From Mycolicibacillus parakoreensis (GTDB lineage: Bacteria > Actinomycetota > Actinomycetes > Mycobacteriales > Mycobacteriaceae), in NCBI RefSeq assembly GCF_022370835.2, contig NZ_CP092365.1:3658001-3722000 (forward strand): a stretch of 64,000 nt of DNA. Direction: 5' to 3'. Made by a program: the position numbers and the translations under genes. Below are positions 53,522 through 62,578 of this stretch, one piece after another (the first letter of the stretch is position 1; each line of letters starts with the position of its first letter). The notes below the pieces were generated by a model. The model was not told the origin of the DNA. It made no database searches and saw only the letters and a list, made by a program, of their open reading frames with translations.

Positions 53522-54736
53522 TCACATGGCGGCTTTGATCCCGACCTGTTCGCGGGTGCGGTGGATTTCGTTGAGGAACAGCCCGATCGCCGTCACCGCC
53601 GTGCCGGTGCGCACGCCGTCGGTCATGTCGAAACCGTGCCCGGCGCCGGGCAGTTCGAGATAGCCCACCGGTGCGCGCGACACCGCGCGCAGGGCGGCGA
53701 CGAAGTCGCGGGCCTGGGCGACCGGGATGACGGTGTCGCGGCTGCCGTGCACCACCAAAAACGGCGGCGCGGACGGATGCACCCGCAGGATCGGCGACGC
53801 CTGGGCGAACACGTCCGGGTGGCGCCGAAGCGATTTCTTCACCACGATGCGTTCCAAGAAGTCGACGAACTGCTCGCGTTCGGCGGTGGAGCGGTCCTGC
53901 CAGTCGTAGCGCCCGTAGATCGGGACCACCGCGTCGACCGAGGTGTCGGCGGCCTCCGGCAGGTCGGCCCGCAGGTCGGGGTCGCAGCGATCGCCGCCGC
54001 CGAGCCCGGCCAGCGCGGCCAGGTGGCCGCCGGCCGACGCCCCGGCGACCGCGACGAAACCGCGGTCGCCGCCGAACTTGTCGACGTTGGCGCGCGCCCA
54101 GGCGATCGCGGTTTTGACGTCGACGAGGTGACTCGGCCACCGATTGTGCGGGGCGACCCGATACTCCACCGACAAACACACCCAGCCCTGCTGGGCCAAA
54201 TGCGCCATCAGCGCATACCCCTGCAGGGTGCGGCCTCCGTGCACCCAGGCCCCGCCGGGCACGAAGATCAGCACCGGGGCCGGGCGCCCGGCCGGCAGGT
54301 CGCGACGCCGCCACACGTCGAGCAGCTGGGTGGGCTCGCTGCCGTAGCGCACCGACGCGCGGTAGAGGTAGCGGCGGTGCTGCAGGGCCCGCAACGCCGG
54401 CGGGGTGCGCTCGGGGGCCGGCCAGTCGGCCCGGTCACCGTCGGGCACCACGTCGGCCAGCGCGGCCGCCGCGGCGGTCCGGGTCCGGCCGCGTTCGATC
54501 CGCCGCGTCGCACCGCTGCCGGGCACCAGCCAGGCCTTGGCGGTGTTGGCCACGAACTCCGGCAGGTGGCGCGTTCCCCACACCCCCATCGCGGTCGCGC
54601 CGCCGAGCGGCTCGAGGTGCTTGCCGATCACCGGCAGCGCGGCCGAGGCCTGGCTCAATTCCAGCAGGTAATCGGCCGGTCGGGCGCGCAGAAACCACCG
54701 CACACGCCTGGCCACACTGCGATCCGGCTTTGCCAT
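53522..54736 (-). CDS. lipC: esterase/lipase LipC (Rv0220)
   Basis: 404 residues (Mtb LipC 403). Alpha/beta hydrolase of the hormone-sensitive-lipase group: oxyanion region VLIFVPGGAWVHGGRTLQGY, nucleophile in VAVAGASAGGHLAAL, acid Asp in VVHGSRDTVIP and His in LPGAGHGFDM. The ~110-residue N-terminal extension includes hydrophobic/amphipathic stretches; LipC of Mtb is cell-surface associated. It hydrolyses short-chain esters and possibly phospholipids. ATG 54736 is fixed by TAGGCT on the minus strand (54749-54744), exactly seven bases upstream. The WS/DGAT gene follows, so ester making and breaking are encoded side by side. Confidence 0.93.
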   Translation of the reverse strand: MAKPDRSVARRVRWFLRARPADYLLELSQASAALPVIGKHLEPLGGATAMGVWGTRHLPEFVANTAKAWLVPGSGATRRIERGRTRTAAAAALADVVPDGDRADWPAPERTPPALRALQHRRYLYRASVRYGSEPTQLLDVWRRRDLPAGRPAPVLIFVPGGAWVHGGRTLQGYALMAHLAQQGWVCLSVEYRVAPHNRWPSHLVDVKTAIAWARANVDKFGGDRGFVAVAGASAGGHLAALAGLGGGDRCDPDLRADLPEAADTSVDAVVPIYGRYDWQDRSTAEREQFVDFLERIVVKKSLRRHPDVFAQASPILRVHPSAPPFLVVHGSRDTVIPVAQARDFVAALRAVSRAPVGYLELPGAGHGFDMTDGVRTGTAVTAIGLFLNEIHRTREQVGIKAAM

Positions 54737-54743
54737 GGACGGC

Positions 54744-54749
54744 AGCCTA
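54744..54749 (-). promoter_or_regulatory. -10 hexamer TAGGCT for lipC, leaderless
   Basis: On the minus strand TAGGCT is followed by seven bases and the lipC ATG at 54736, the canonical leaderless arrangement. Confidence 0.6.
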
Positions 54750-54872
54750 CTCCCCCGCCGCGCGGCGAGCCGACATTCGGGTGGGCTCGCCGACGACCCG
54801 ACGACGCCGCCGGGCCCCGCCACCCGACGTTTAGGCTGACCACACCCGATGAGGAAAGCAGAGTCTGGCCGT

Positions 54873-55802
54873 ATGCGCTTCAACCCGCCCCCGAACTGGC
54901 CGCCGCCCCCACCCGGATGGGCGCCCGACGCCACCTGGCAACCGGACCCGGCCTGGGGCCCCCCGCCGCCGGGCTGGCCGCTGTGGGTCGACGACGCGGC
55001 TGGGCCGCCGCCCGGCGGATATCCGCTGCCCTACCCGCCGCAGCGTTCCGGCGGGCCGTCGCCGGCGGTGTGGATCACGCTGGCCGCGCTCGTCGTGGTG
55101 GTGGCGCTCGGCGCCGCGGCGTTCTTCGTGTTCGGCCGGTCGGCGTCGACGGGCACCGACCCGTCGGACAAGGCCGCGATCACCACGCTGAGCAAGGATC
55201 TGCTGGTCGAGCGCTCCGCATTCCCCGATCTCGGCGACGCCCAGTGGCACGACTGGGCCAACGACGGCACCGGGGTCCCCAGCGGCCCGCAGCTGCCCGG
55301 CGACCTCGACGTCCGCCCGCGGGAGTGCGCCGACCTGTTCGGCGGACCCGACACCGCCACCCAGGACGCCGGGGCGCGGTTGGTCAGCCGCGGCGTCGGC
55401 GGGCTGCGCTCGCTGGGGGTGCACCTGGCGATCAGCGACGAGCAACCCGACGTGCACGCCTACCTGTCGGAGTGCCGCGAGTTCACCATCCGCACCGAAC
55501 TGCCCGGGCTGGACCAGACCATGGACATGACCGGCACCGTCGACGCGCTCGACGCCCCCGGCGTCCCGGCGTGGGCGGTGGGCTACCGCACCGAGACCAG
55601 CTCGTCGGTGCCCGGCATCCCGGTGTCCACCGCGATGCAGGCCACCGCGATCAGCGGGGTGTACCGGGGGGTGTTGGTGGAGGTCTCCTACGAACAGATC
55701 AGTTCCGGGCCCGCCGGCAGCACGCCCGCCGACACCGACCTGACCGAGGATCTGGTCGCGCTGTTCAACGCCCAGGTCGACAAGCTCGACGCAGCCCCCT
55801 GA
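54873..55802 (+). CDS. tandem paralogue 1: Pro-rich, single-pass membrane protein with sensor-like exodomain
   Basis: 309 residues. The cytoplasmic N-terminus is a proline/tryptophan repeat (MRFNPPPNWPPPPPGWAPD, then WQPDPAWGPPPPGWPLW). One membrane helix (~residues 68-92, WITLAALVVVVALGAAAFFVF) leads to a ~210-residue extracytoplasmic domain with the paired cysteine elements VRPRECADLF and LSECREF, like the PknH/LpqQ-type sensor domains of mycobacteria. It ends LVALFNAQVDKLDAAP, the same ending as its neighbour. The ATG at 54873 aligns with the paralogue's start; ATG 54849 would add eight residues and lies 11 bases after a TAGGCT hexamer. Function unknown; it is not Rv0219. Confidence 0.8.
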   Translation: MRFNPPPNWPPPPPGWAPDATWQPDPAWGPPPPGWPLWVDDAAGPPPGGYPLPYPPQRSGGPSPAVWITLAALVVVVALGAAAFFVFGRSASTGTDPSDKAAITTLSKDLLVERSAFPDLGDAQWHDWANDGTGVPSGPQLPGDLDVRPRECADLFGGPDTATQDAGARLVSRGVGGLRSLGVHLAISDEQPDVHAYLSECREFTIRTELPGLDQTMDMTGTVDALDAPGVPAWAVGYRTETSSSVPGIPVSTAMQATAISGVYRGVLVEVSYEQISSGPAGSTPADTDLTEDLVALFNAQVDKLDAAP

Positions 55803-55827
55803 TTCGGCCCCGGACCGAGAGGACACC

Positions 55828-56679
55828 ATGCGTTTCAACCCGCCGCCGAACTGGCCGCCGCCCCCACCCGGGTGGGCGCCCGAACCGGGCTGGCAACCGG
55901 ACCCGGCCTGGGGCCCGCCCCCGCCGGGCTGGCCGCTGTGGGTCCCCGACGCCCCGCCGCGGCGCGCGGCGACGGCGGTGTGGGCGGGGCTGATCGGCCT
56001 CGTCGTGATCGTCGCGGCGGTCGTCGCGGTGGTGCTGGTCACCCGCGGCGGGCCCGCCGAGACCGCCTCGCCCGCGGGCCCGCAGTCCCACGCCCCGGCC
56101 GAGCAGCCGGCGCTCACCGAGCTGTCGACGTCGCTGCTGGTCGACAAGTCGGCGTTTCCCGCCCTCGGCACCGACGCGGACTGGTCGTCGTCGGTCACCG
56201 ATGCCCCGACCCGGTCCGACGAGTCCGCGGTGCGCGTCAGCCCACCGGAGTGCAAGGAGTTCTTCGCCGACGACTCCTACACCTCCCGCGCCTTCGCGCG
56301 GCTGGGCGACGTGACCGCCGGTGAGGAGGTGCTGGTGCGTCTGGACCTCGGCGCCAAGAAGTTCGACACCGCCGAATACCTCGACACGTGCCGCAGCGTC
56401 ACCGCCACCGGCGGCGACGCCGGCGACACCACGGTGGCGACCCGTCCGCTGGACCTCACCGACCTGCCCGACTGGGCGACGGCCTACACCGTCGACCTGC
56501 GCAGCGGGACCGGCGCCGCCGCCATGGAGGTCAGCGCCCGGCTCATCACCGGCTACTACCGCGGGCTGAAGGTCGAGGTCGAGAGCAACCACCTGGGCTC
56601 GGGCTCGGGCAGCGTGGACGACGACGCGTTGGTGGCGCTGTTCAACGCGCAGGTCGACAAGTTGGCCGCGGCGCCGTGA
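55828..56679 (+). CDS. tandem paralogue 2: Pro-rich, single-pass membrane protein with sensor-like exodomain
   Basis: 283 residues, with the same plan as the gene upstream: MRFNPPPNWPPPPPGWAPE, WQPDPAWGPPPPGWPLW, a helix (~residues 50-73, AVWAGLIGLVVIVAAVVAVVLV) and an extracytoplasmic domain with VSPPECKEFF and LDTCRSV as the cysteine pair, ending LVALFNAQVDKLAAAP. Start ATG 55828 has GAGAGGAC upstream. It begins 25 bases after paralogue 1 and its stop overlaps the lipW GTG by four bases, so all three form an operon. The N-terminal coding segments are nearly identical at DNA level, pointing to recent duplication. The exodomains have diverged, consistent with different ligands. Confidence 0.8.
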   Translation: MRFNPPPNWPPPPPGWAPEPGWQPDPAWGPPPPGWPLWVPDAPPRRAATAVWAGLIGLVVIVAAVVAVVLVTRGGPAETASPAGPQSHAPAEQPALTELSTSLLVDKSAFPALGTDADWSSSVTDAPTRSDESAVRVSPPECKEFFADDSYTSRAFARLGDVTAGEEVLVRLDLGAKKFDTAEYLDTCRSVTATGGDAGDTTVATRPLDLTDLPDWATAYTVDLRSGTGAAAMEVSARLITGYYRGLKVEVESNHLGSGSGSVDDDALVALFNAQVDKLAAAP

Positions 56680-57566
56680 GCAGTACCCCGGGCCACCCCG
56701 AGCTGGCGCGGCTGGCGCGGCTGCTGCCGCGCCAGCCGATCGGGCCGCGCACGTTGCGCCCGGTGCGGGCCCTGCAGGCGCTGGCCGGCCCGACGCGGCG
56801 GCGCGACGTGCACAAGTGCACCCTCGAGGACGGCACCCGGATCCGTGTGCACCGCCCGGCCGGGGCCTCGGAGCCGACCCCGGCGCTGCTGTGGCTGCAC
56901 GGCGGCGGCTACATCATCGGCACCGCCCGCCAGGACGACCGCCTGTGCCGACGGTTCGCCGACGCGCTCGGCGCCACCGTCGCCGCCGTGGACTACCGGC
57001 TGGCCCCCGAGCATCCCTACCCGGCCGCCCTCGACGACGCCTATGCGGGCCTGCGGTGGCTGGCCTCGCTGCCCACCGTCGACCCGGCGCGGGTGGCGGT
57101 CGGCGGCGCCAGCGCCGGGGGCGGGCTCGCCGCCGCGCTGGCGTTGCGCGCCCGCGACCGCGGCGAGCCCACCCCGGTGCTGCAGCTGCTGGTCTACCCG
57201 ATGCTCGATGACCGCAGCGGCGCGCGCCCGGCCGACCGGGCCCACCGGCTGTGGTCGCCGGCCAGCAACCGGTTCGCGTGGCAGTGCTACCTCGGTGACG
57301 CCGACCCGGCCACCGCGGTTCCGGCCCGCCACGCCGCACTGGCCGGGGTGGCGCCGGCCTGGATCGGGGTGGGCACCCACGACCTGTTCCATGCGGAGAA
57401 CGTCGCCTACGCCGAACGGCTCATCGCCGCGGGGGTGCCCTGCCGGCTGGAGGTGGTGCCGGGGGCGTTTCACGGTTTCGATCTGATCGCACCGACCAAG
57501 GCGGTCTCCCGCGCGTTCTTCGCCGCCCAGTGCGCCGATCTGCGTGCCGCGTTCGCGCGACGCTGA
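56676..57566 (+). CDS. lipW: esterase LipW (Rv0217c)
   Basis: 296 residues (Mtb LipW 302). HSL-type alpha/beta hydrolase: oxyanion HGGGYIIGTARQDD, nucleophile in VAVGGASAGGGLAAALAL, acid Asp in WIGVGTHDLFHAENVAYAERL and His in VPGAFHGFDLI. VDYRLAPEHPYPAALDDAYAGLRWLA is strongly conserved. It hydrolyses carboxylic esters in the cytosol; physiological substrate unknown. GTG 56676 overlaps the upstream stop (GTGA), so translation is coupled to the sensor-like gene. It is convergent with the Rv0216-like gene (21 bases). Confidence 0.92.
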   Translation: MSSTPGHPELARLARLLPRQPIGPRTLRPVRALQALAGPTRRRDVHKCTLEDGTRIRVHRPAGASEPTPALLWLHGGGYIIGTARQDDRLCRRFADALGATVAAVDYRLAPEHPYPAALDDAYAGLRWLASLPTVDPARVAVGGASAGGGLAAALALRARDRGEPTPVLQLLVYPMLDDRSGARPADRAHRLWSPASNRFAWQCYLGDADPATAVPARHAALAGVAPAWIGVGTHDLFHAENVAYAERLIAAGVPCRLEVVPGAFHGFDLIAPTKAVSRAFFAAQCADLRAAFARR

Positions 57567-57587
57567 GACCGGCGCCGCGTCGGCGGC

Positions 57588-58580
57588 TTAGAACTGCAAC
57601 GCGCAGAACCGCCAGTCGAGCACCTGCCGGTCGCCCTCCTCGGCGGTCGCACCGGCGGCGTAGACCTGCGAACGCAACCGCAGCACCGCGCCGCGGCGGG
57701 CCGGTTCGACGCCGTCGATGTGCAGGCTGCTGTAGAGGGTGTCGCCCTCGTACACCGGCCCCACGTGGTCGCAGGACTGCCACGACAGCACCGTGACCAG
57801 GTCCGGCAGCAGCCGGGTGGCCTGCGCCAGAGCCAGCGCGATGGTGTGGCCGCCATAGACCAGCCGCTGGCCGCCGACCCGCCGATCATGGTGGGTGGCA
57901 GCGATGTTCAACGTCAGCCGGGCCAACTCCGGCGCGGAGCTGACCACGTCGGCGCTGCTGTGCAGCACCGCACCCACCCGCACGGCCTCGGCGGCCGTCG
58001 GACGGACCCACTGGCGGAACACCCGGGCGTCCCAGTGGGCGGTCGGATCGTGGGACGGCGGCGCGCTGTCGGCGCCGATCGTCGCCAGGTCGTCGGCGGC
58101 GTCGCTGCGCGCGCCGGAGCGCAACGGCAGCATCGCGCACCGGTGGAAGTCGAGCACCACCCGGTCGTCCTGGTCGGCGGTGATCATCCGCAACGCCGCC
58201 AGCCCGGTCGGCGCCCGGCCGGGTTTGACCGAATTGGCGCGTAACCCCACCACTTCGGTGCGGGTGCGCAGGGTGTCCCCGAGCGCCGGGAAGCGGTGGA
58301 ACACCAGCCCCCGGTAGAACAGGTTGGCCTTGACCCGCTGGGTGACCAGCGTGGACTGCCCGATCGCGATGTTGCACACCAGCGCCGGATGCGCCAGCGC
58401 CGCGCGCACCCCGGTCACCGCCCAGGCCAGATCCGCGTCGAGCGCCAACCGCAGCCGGTCGCCGATGATCGACTGGTGGACCGCGGCGACGCCGGGGGTC
58501 AGCGTCAGTGCCGGCGCGGTGTCGAACACCTGCCCCACCGTCAGGTCCTCGAAGTAGGGTGCGTCGGGTAACGCGGTCAT
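57588..58580 (-). CDS. double hot-dog hydratase-like protein (Rv0216)
   Basis: 330 residues (Rv0216 337). Two MaoC-like halves: the N-terminal half with YFEDLTVGQVFDTAPALTLTPGVAAVHQSIIGDRL and the C-terminal half with LAATHHDRRVGGQRLVYGGHTIALALAQAT; each keeps parts of the hot-dog hydratase pattern, but the catalytic Asp-x4-His motif is degenerate (no clean DxNxxH). Rv0216 is known structurally as such a protein with uncertain activity, and an acyl-CoA hydratase or thioester-binding role is likely. ATG 58580 has GGTGGAGATC upstream. It is divergent from fadE3 (62 bases between starts), suggesting shared control of a fatty-acid step. Confidence 0.88.
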   Translation of the reverse strand: MTALPDAPYFEDLTVGQVFDTAPALTLTPGVAAVHQSIIGDRLRLALDADLAWAVTGVRAALAHPALVCNIAIGQSTLVTQRVKANLFYRGLVFHRFPALGDTLRTRTEVVGLRANSVKPGRAPTGLAALRMITADQDDRVVLDFHRCAMLPLRSGARSDAADDLATIGADSAPPSHDPTAHWDARVFRQWVRPTAAEAVRVGAVLHSSADVVSSAPELARLTLNIAATHHDRRVGGQRLVYGGHTIALALAQATRLLPDLVTVLSWQSCDHVGPVYEGDTLYSSLHIDGVEPARRGAVLRLRSQVYAAGATAEEGDRQVLDWRFCALQF

Positions 58581-58642
58581 CGGATCTCCACCTGGGTCAC
58601 TATGGGCGGTACCGATCCTGACACACGCGGTAAGGAACACAC

Positions 58643-59800
58643 ATGGACACCCAACTCGACGCCGAGGAGACCCTGCTGGTCGAGACCGTCGGGCGCTTCG
58701 TCGACCGCGACGTCAAACCGACGGTGCGCGAGGTCGAGCACGCCGACACCTATCCGCACGAGTGGATCGAGCAGATGAAACGGCTCGGCATCTTCGGGCT
58801 GGCCGTCCCGGAGGCCTACGGCGGCACACCGGTGTCGACGTGGTGCTACGCGCTGGTCACCCAGGAGCTCGCCCGCGGGTGGATGAGCCTGGCCGGGGCG
58901 ATGGGCGGGCACACCGTGGTGGCCAAGCTGCTCACCCTGTTCGGCACCGAGGAGCAGAAACGCACCTATCTGCCGGCGCTGGCCACCGGGGAGCTGCGCG
59001 CGACGATGGCGTTGACCGAGCCCGGCGGCGGCAGCGATCTGCAGAACATCACCACCACCGCACTGCCCGACGGCGACGCCCTGGTGGTCTCCGGGGCCAA
59101 GACGTGGATCTCCAACGCGCGGCGCTCCGGGCTGATCGCGTTGCTGGCCAAGACCGATCCGGCGGCCCGGCCCCGCCACCGCGGCATCTCGGTGGTGCTG
59201 GTGGACAACCCGCATCCCGGGCTGAGCGTCTCCCGGGATCTGCCCAAGCTGGGCTACAAGGGGGTGGAGACCTGCGAGCTGGCCTTCGCCGACGCCCGGG
59301 TGCCGGCCTCGGCGATCCTCGGGGGCCGGCCCGGCCGCGGGTTCGCCCAGATGATGAAGGGCCTGGAGACCGGGCGCATCCAGGTGGCCGCCCGCGCGCT
59401 GGGGGTGGCCACCGCCGCGTTGACCGACGCGCTGGCCTACGCCCAGCAGCGGGAGAGTTTCGGCCAACCGATCTGGCGTCACCAGGCCGTCGGGCACTAC
59501 CTGGCCGACATGGCCACCAAGCTCACCGCCGCGCGCCAGCTCACCCGCCACGCCGCGCAGCGCTACGACCGCGGGGAGCGCGCCGACATGGAGGCCGGGA
59601 TGGCCAAGCTGTTCGCCTCCGAGACCGCGATGCAGATCGCGTTGGACGCGGTGCGCATCCACGGCGGATACGGCTACTCCACCGAGTTCGACGTGGAGCG
59701 CTACTTCCGCGACGCCCCGCTGATGATCGTCGGGGAGGGCACCAACGAGATCCAACGCAACGTCATCGCCGCCCAACTGGTGGCCCGCGGCGGGATCTAA
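58643..59800 (+). CDS. fadE3: acyl-CoA dehydrogenase FadE3
   Basis: 385 residues, standard ACAD length. FGLAVPEAYGG, ATMALTEPGGGSDLQNITTTA (FAD/substrate binding), GRIQVAARALGVATAALTDALAYAQQRESFG and the C-terminal IHGGYGYSTEFDVERYFRDAPLMIVGEGTNEIQRNVIA carry the ACAD signatures, and the catalytic glutamate is expected within EGTNEIQ. It is the Rv0215c counterpart. It performs FAD-dependent alpha-beta dehydrogenation of acyl-CoA. AAGGAA precedes the ATG. Divergent from the Rv0216-like hydratase; convergent with pckA (21 bases between). Confidence 0.93.
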   Translation: MDTQLDAEETLLVETVGRFVDRDVKPTVREVEHADTYPHEWIEQMKRLGIFGLAVPEAYGGTPVSTWCYALVTQELARGWMSLAGAMGGHTVVAKLLTLFGTEEQKRTYLPALATGELRATMALTEPGGGSDLQNITTTALPDGDALVVSGAKTWISNARRSGLIALLAKTDPAARPRHRGISVVLVDNPHPGLSVSRDLPKLGYKGVETCELAFADARVPASAILGGRPGRGFAQMMKGLETGRIQVAARALGVATAALTDALAYAQQRESFGQPIWRHQAVGHYLADMATKLTAARQLTRHAAQRYDRGERADMEAGMAKLFASETAMQIALDAVRIHGGYGYSTEFDVERYFRDAPLMIVGEGTNEIQRNVIAAQLVARGGI

Positions 59801-59821
59801 GCCCCGCGGGCCGGCGAGCGG

Positions 59822-61642
59822 TCAGCCGAGGCGCTGTTTGAGCGCCTCGAACTCGTCGCGGATGCCGGACGGCAGCCGGTCGCCGACGAAGGAGAACCAC
59901 TCCTCGATCAGCGGCAGCTCCTCGCGCCACTCGTCGGCGTGCACCGCCAGCGCGGCGTCGACGTCGGCCGGGTCGATCTCCATGCCCGACAGGTCCAGGT
60001 CGTTGGCGCTGGGCACGGTGCCGATCGCGGTGGGGAGGCCCGCGCCGCGGCCCTCGACCCGCTCGATGATCCACTTGAGCACCCGGCTGTTCTCCCCGAA
60101 GCCCGGCCACAGGAACCGCCCGTCGTCGCCGCGCCGGAACCAGTTGACGAAGAACACCTTCGGCATCTTGGTCTCGTCGGCGTTCTTGCCCAGGTTGATC
60201 CAGTGCGCGAAGTAGTCCCCGACGTTGTAGCCGCAGAACGGCAGCATCGCCATCGGGTCGCGGCGCACGGTGCCGACCTTGCCCTCGGCGGCGGCGGTCT
60301 GCTCGCTGCCCAACGTGGCGCCGATGAACACCCCGTGCTGCCAGTCGCGGGCCTCGGTCACCAGCGGCACCGTGGACTTGCGCCGGCCGCCGAACAGGAT
60401 CGCCGAGATCGGCACGCCCCGCGGGTCGTCCCACTCGGGGGCCAGGATCGGGCACTGCGACATCGGGGTGCAGTAGCGCGAGTTGGGGTGGGCGGCCTTG
60501 GATTCGGCATCGCGCAGAATCCAGTCCTGGCCCTTCCAGTCGATCAGGTGCTCCGGCTCGTTCTCCAGGCCCTCCCACCACACGTCGTCGTCGTCGGTGA
60601 GCGCGACGTTGGTGAAGATGGTGTTGCCGCCCTCGATGGTGTGCATCGCGTTGGGGTTCGACGACCAGTTGGTGCCCGGGGCGACCCCGAAGAACCCGAA
60701 CTCGGGGTTGACCGCGTAGAGCCGGCCGTCGTCGCCGAACCGCATCCAGGCGATGTCGTCGCCGAGGGTCTCGGCGCGCCACCCCGGGATGGTGGGCTGG
60801 ATCATCGCCAGGTTGGTCTTGCCGCACGCCGAGGGGAACGCCGCCGCGACGTAGTAGGACTTGTTCTCCGGGGAGATCAGCTTCAGGATCAGCATGTGCT
60901 CGGCCAGCCAGCCCTCGTCGTGGGCCATCGCCGAGGCGATCCGCAGCGAGTAGCACTTCTTGCCCAGCAGCGCGTTGCCGCCGTAGCCGGAGCCGAAGCT
61001 CCAGATCTCGCGGGTCTCCGGGAAGTGGGTGATGTATTTGGTGTCGTTGCACGGCCACGGCACGTCGGTCTCGCCGGGCTCCAGCGGGGCGCCCACCGAG
61101 TGCAGCGCCTTGACGAAGAACCCGTCGTCACCGAGCTGCTGCAGGGCGGCGGTGCCCATCCGGGTCATGATCTTCATCGACACCACGACGTACTCGGAGT
61201 CGGTGATCTCCACCCCCAGCTTGGGGTCGTCGGCGCCGAGCGGGCCCATGCAGAACGGCACCACCCACATCGTGCGCCCCCGCATGCACCCGCGGTAGAG
61301 CTCGGTCAGCGTCGCACGCATCTCGGCGGGGTCCATCCAGTTGTTGGTGGGCCCGGCGTCGATCTCGCGCTCGGAGCAGATGAACGTGCGCGACTCCACC
61401 CGCGCCACGTCCGAGGGGTCCGACAGCGCCAGGTAGGAGTTGGGTTTGCGCTCCTCGTTGAGGCGCCGGAACGTGCCGGCGGCCACCAGCTGCTCGGCGA
61501 GGCGGCGGAACTCCTCGTCGGAGCCGTCAGCGAAGGCGACCCGGTCGGGCTGGGTGAGCTCGGCGACCTCCTGAACCCACGCCAGCAGGCCCTGGTGCGT
61601 GGTGGGCGCGTTCTCCAACCCGGGGATGGTCGCTGAGGTCAT
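59822..61642 (-). CDS. pckA: phosphoenolpyruvate carboxykinase (GTP)
   Basis: 606 residues, the length of Mtb PckA (Rv0211). The P-loop [16 protein letters not shown] with the hyper-reactive cysteine, the [16 protein letters not shown] segment, the Mn-binding region [21 protein letters not shown] and the [25 protein letters not shown] substrate/metal block are intact. It converts oxaloacetate and GTP to phosphoenolpyruvate and CO2, the gateway to gluconeogenesis when fatty acids or sterols are the carbon source. AGGAGAG precedes the ATG. The 171-bp divergent region with trmB contains AT-rich TTAATA motifs (61691-61707) likely to be its promoter. Rv0209/Rv0210 of Mtb are absent. Confidence 0.97.
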   Translation of the reverse strand: MTSATIPGLENAPTTHQGLLAWVQEVAELTQPDRVAFADGSDEEFRRLAEQLVAAGTFRRLNEERKPNSYLALSDPSDVARVESRTFICSEREIDAGPTNNWMDPAEMRATLTELYRGCMRGRTMWVVPFCMGPLGADDPKLGVEITDSEYVVVSMKIMTRMGTAALQQLGDDGFFVKALHSVGAPLEPGETDVPWPCNDTKYITHFPETREIWSFGSGYGGNALLGKKCYSLRIASAMAHDEGWLAEHMLILKLISPENKSYYVAAAFPSACGKTNLAMIQPTIPGWRAETLGDDIAWMRFGDDGRLYAVNPEFGFFGVAPGTNWSSNPNAMHTIEGGNTIFTNVALTDDDDVWWEGLENEPEHLIDWKGQDWILRDAESKAAHPNSRYCTPMSQCPILAPEWDDPRGVPISAILFGGRRKSTVPLVTEARDWQHGVFIGATLGSEQTAAAEGKVGTVRRDPMAMLPFCGYNVGDYFAHWINLGKNADETKMPKVFFVNWFRRGDDGRFLWPGFGENSRVLKWIIERVEGRGAGLPTAIGTVPSANDLDLSGMEIDPADVDAALAVHADEWREELPLIEEWFSFVGDRLPSGIRDEFEALKQRLG

Positions 61643-61813
61643 GGAACTCTCCTGTATCGGTTACGCCGGTCTCGGTCGTGCGGCGGTCCTTAATATCCCT
61701 TTAATAGAGGCTATCGTGAACTTCGCGGCACGGCCGCGGCGGGCGGGCCCGACCCGGCCGCAGGCAACTGTTGGGTATCGATCGGTGCCGTGGGTCTGGG
61801 GCGAACGCCGTTG

Positions 61814-62578
61814 ATGGGCCACCATGGACGGGTGCACGCGCGCAACGAGGTGGATCCGGGCCCCGAGCCGGCGGCGCCCGCCGGCGGGGGACTGTATCCG
61901 CGCACCACCAGCTTCCGGTCGCGCCGCTCGGCGCTCTCGGAGGCCCAACGGCGGCTCTGGGAGCGCCGCTGGGCGCAGCTGGGCACCGAGGTGCCCGCCG
62001 ACGGCGGCGCCGGCCCGCTGGATCTGACCGCCTGGTTCGGCCGGTGCGCGCCGCGGGTGCTGGAGATCGGCTGCGGAACCGGCAGCGCCACGGTGGCGAT
62101 GGCCCAGGCCGAACCCGACGTCGACGTGCTGGCCGTCGAGGTCTACCGGCGCGGGCTCGCCCAGCTGCTCAGCGGCATCGACCGGGCCGGGCTGGCCAAC
62201 ATCCGGCTGCTCCGCGGCGACGCGGTCACGGTGCTGCACGCTCTGCTGGCCCCGGACTCGCTGACCGGGGTGCGGGTGTTCTTCCCCGACCCGTGGCCCA
62301 AGGCCCGCCACCACAAACGTCGCCTGCTGCAGCCCGACGTCGTCGCGCTGATCGCCGAGCGGCTGCGCCCCGGCGGCGTGCTGCACGTGGCCACCGACCA
62401 CGCCGGCTACGCCGAGCAGATCGGCGCGGTCGGCGACGCCGAGACGCGGCTGCGTCGCGTCGAGCCGGGCCGGGGTCTGCCGATCTCGGTGCGCCGACCG
62501 GCCACCAAATACGAGGGCAAAGCCCGCGACGCGGACCGCGCCGTGACCGAACTGATCTGGGAGAAGCGGCAATCGTGA
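61814..62578 (+). CDS. trmB: tRNA (guanine-N7)-methyltransferase TrmB
   Basis: 254 residues (Rv0208c 263). Motif I VLEIGCGTGSATVAMAQAEPDVDVLAVEVYRRGL and the diagnostic FFPDPWPKARHHKRRLLQP, plus ATKYEGKARD near the end, identify TrmB, which methylates G46 of tRNA in the cytosol. ATG 61814 (MGHHGRVHAR) matches the Mtb start (MVHHGQMHAQ); a GTG eight codons upstream is in frame. Its stop overlaps the GTG of the NYN gene (GTGA), so the pair is translationally coupled, and mmpL3 follows in the same direction. Confidence 0.94.
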   Translation: MGHHGRVHARNEVDPGPEPAAPAGGGLYPRTTSFRSRRSALSEAQRRLWERRWAQLGTEVPADGGAGPLDLTAWFGRCAPRVLEIGCGTGSATVAMAQAEPDVDVLAVEVYRRGLAQLLSGIDRAGLANIRLLRGDAVTVLHALLAPDSLTGVRVFFPDPWPKARHHKRRLLQPDVVALIAERLRPGGVLHVATDHAGYAEQIGAVGDAETRLRRVEPGRGLPISVRRPATKYEGKARDADRAVTELIWEKRQS

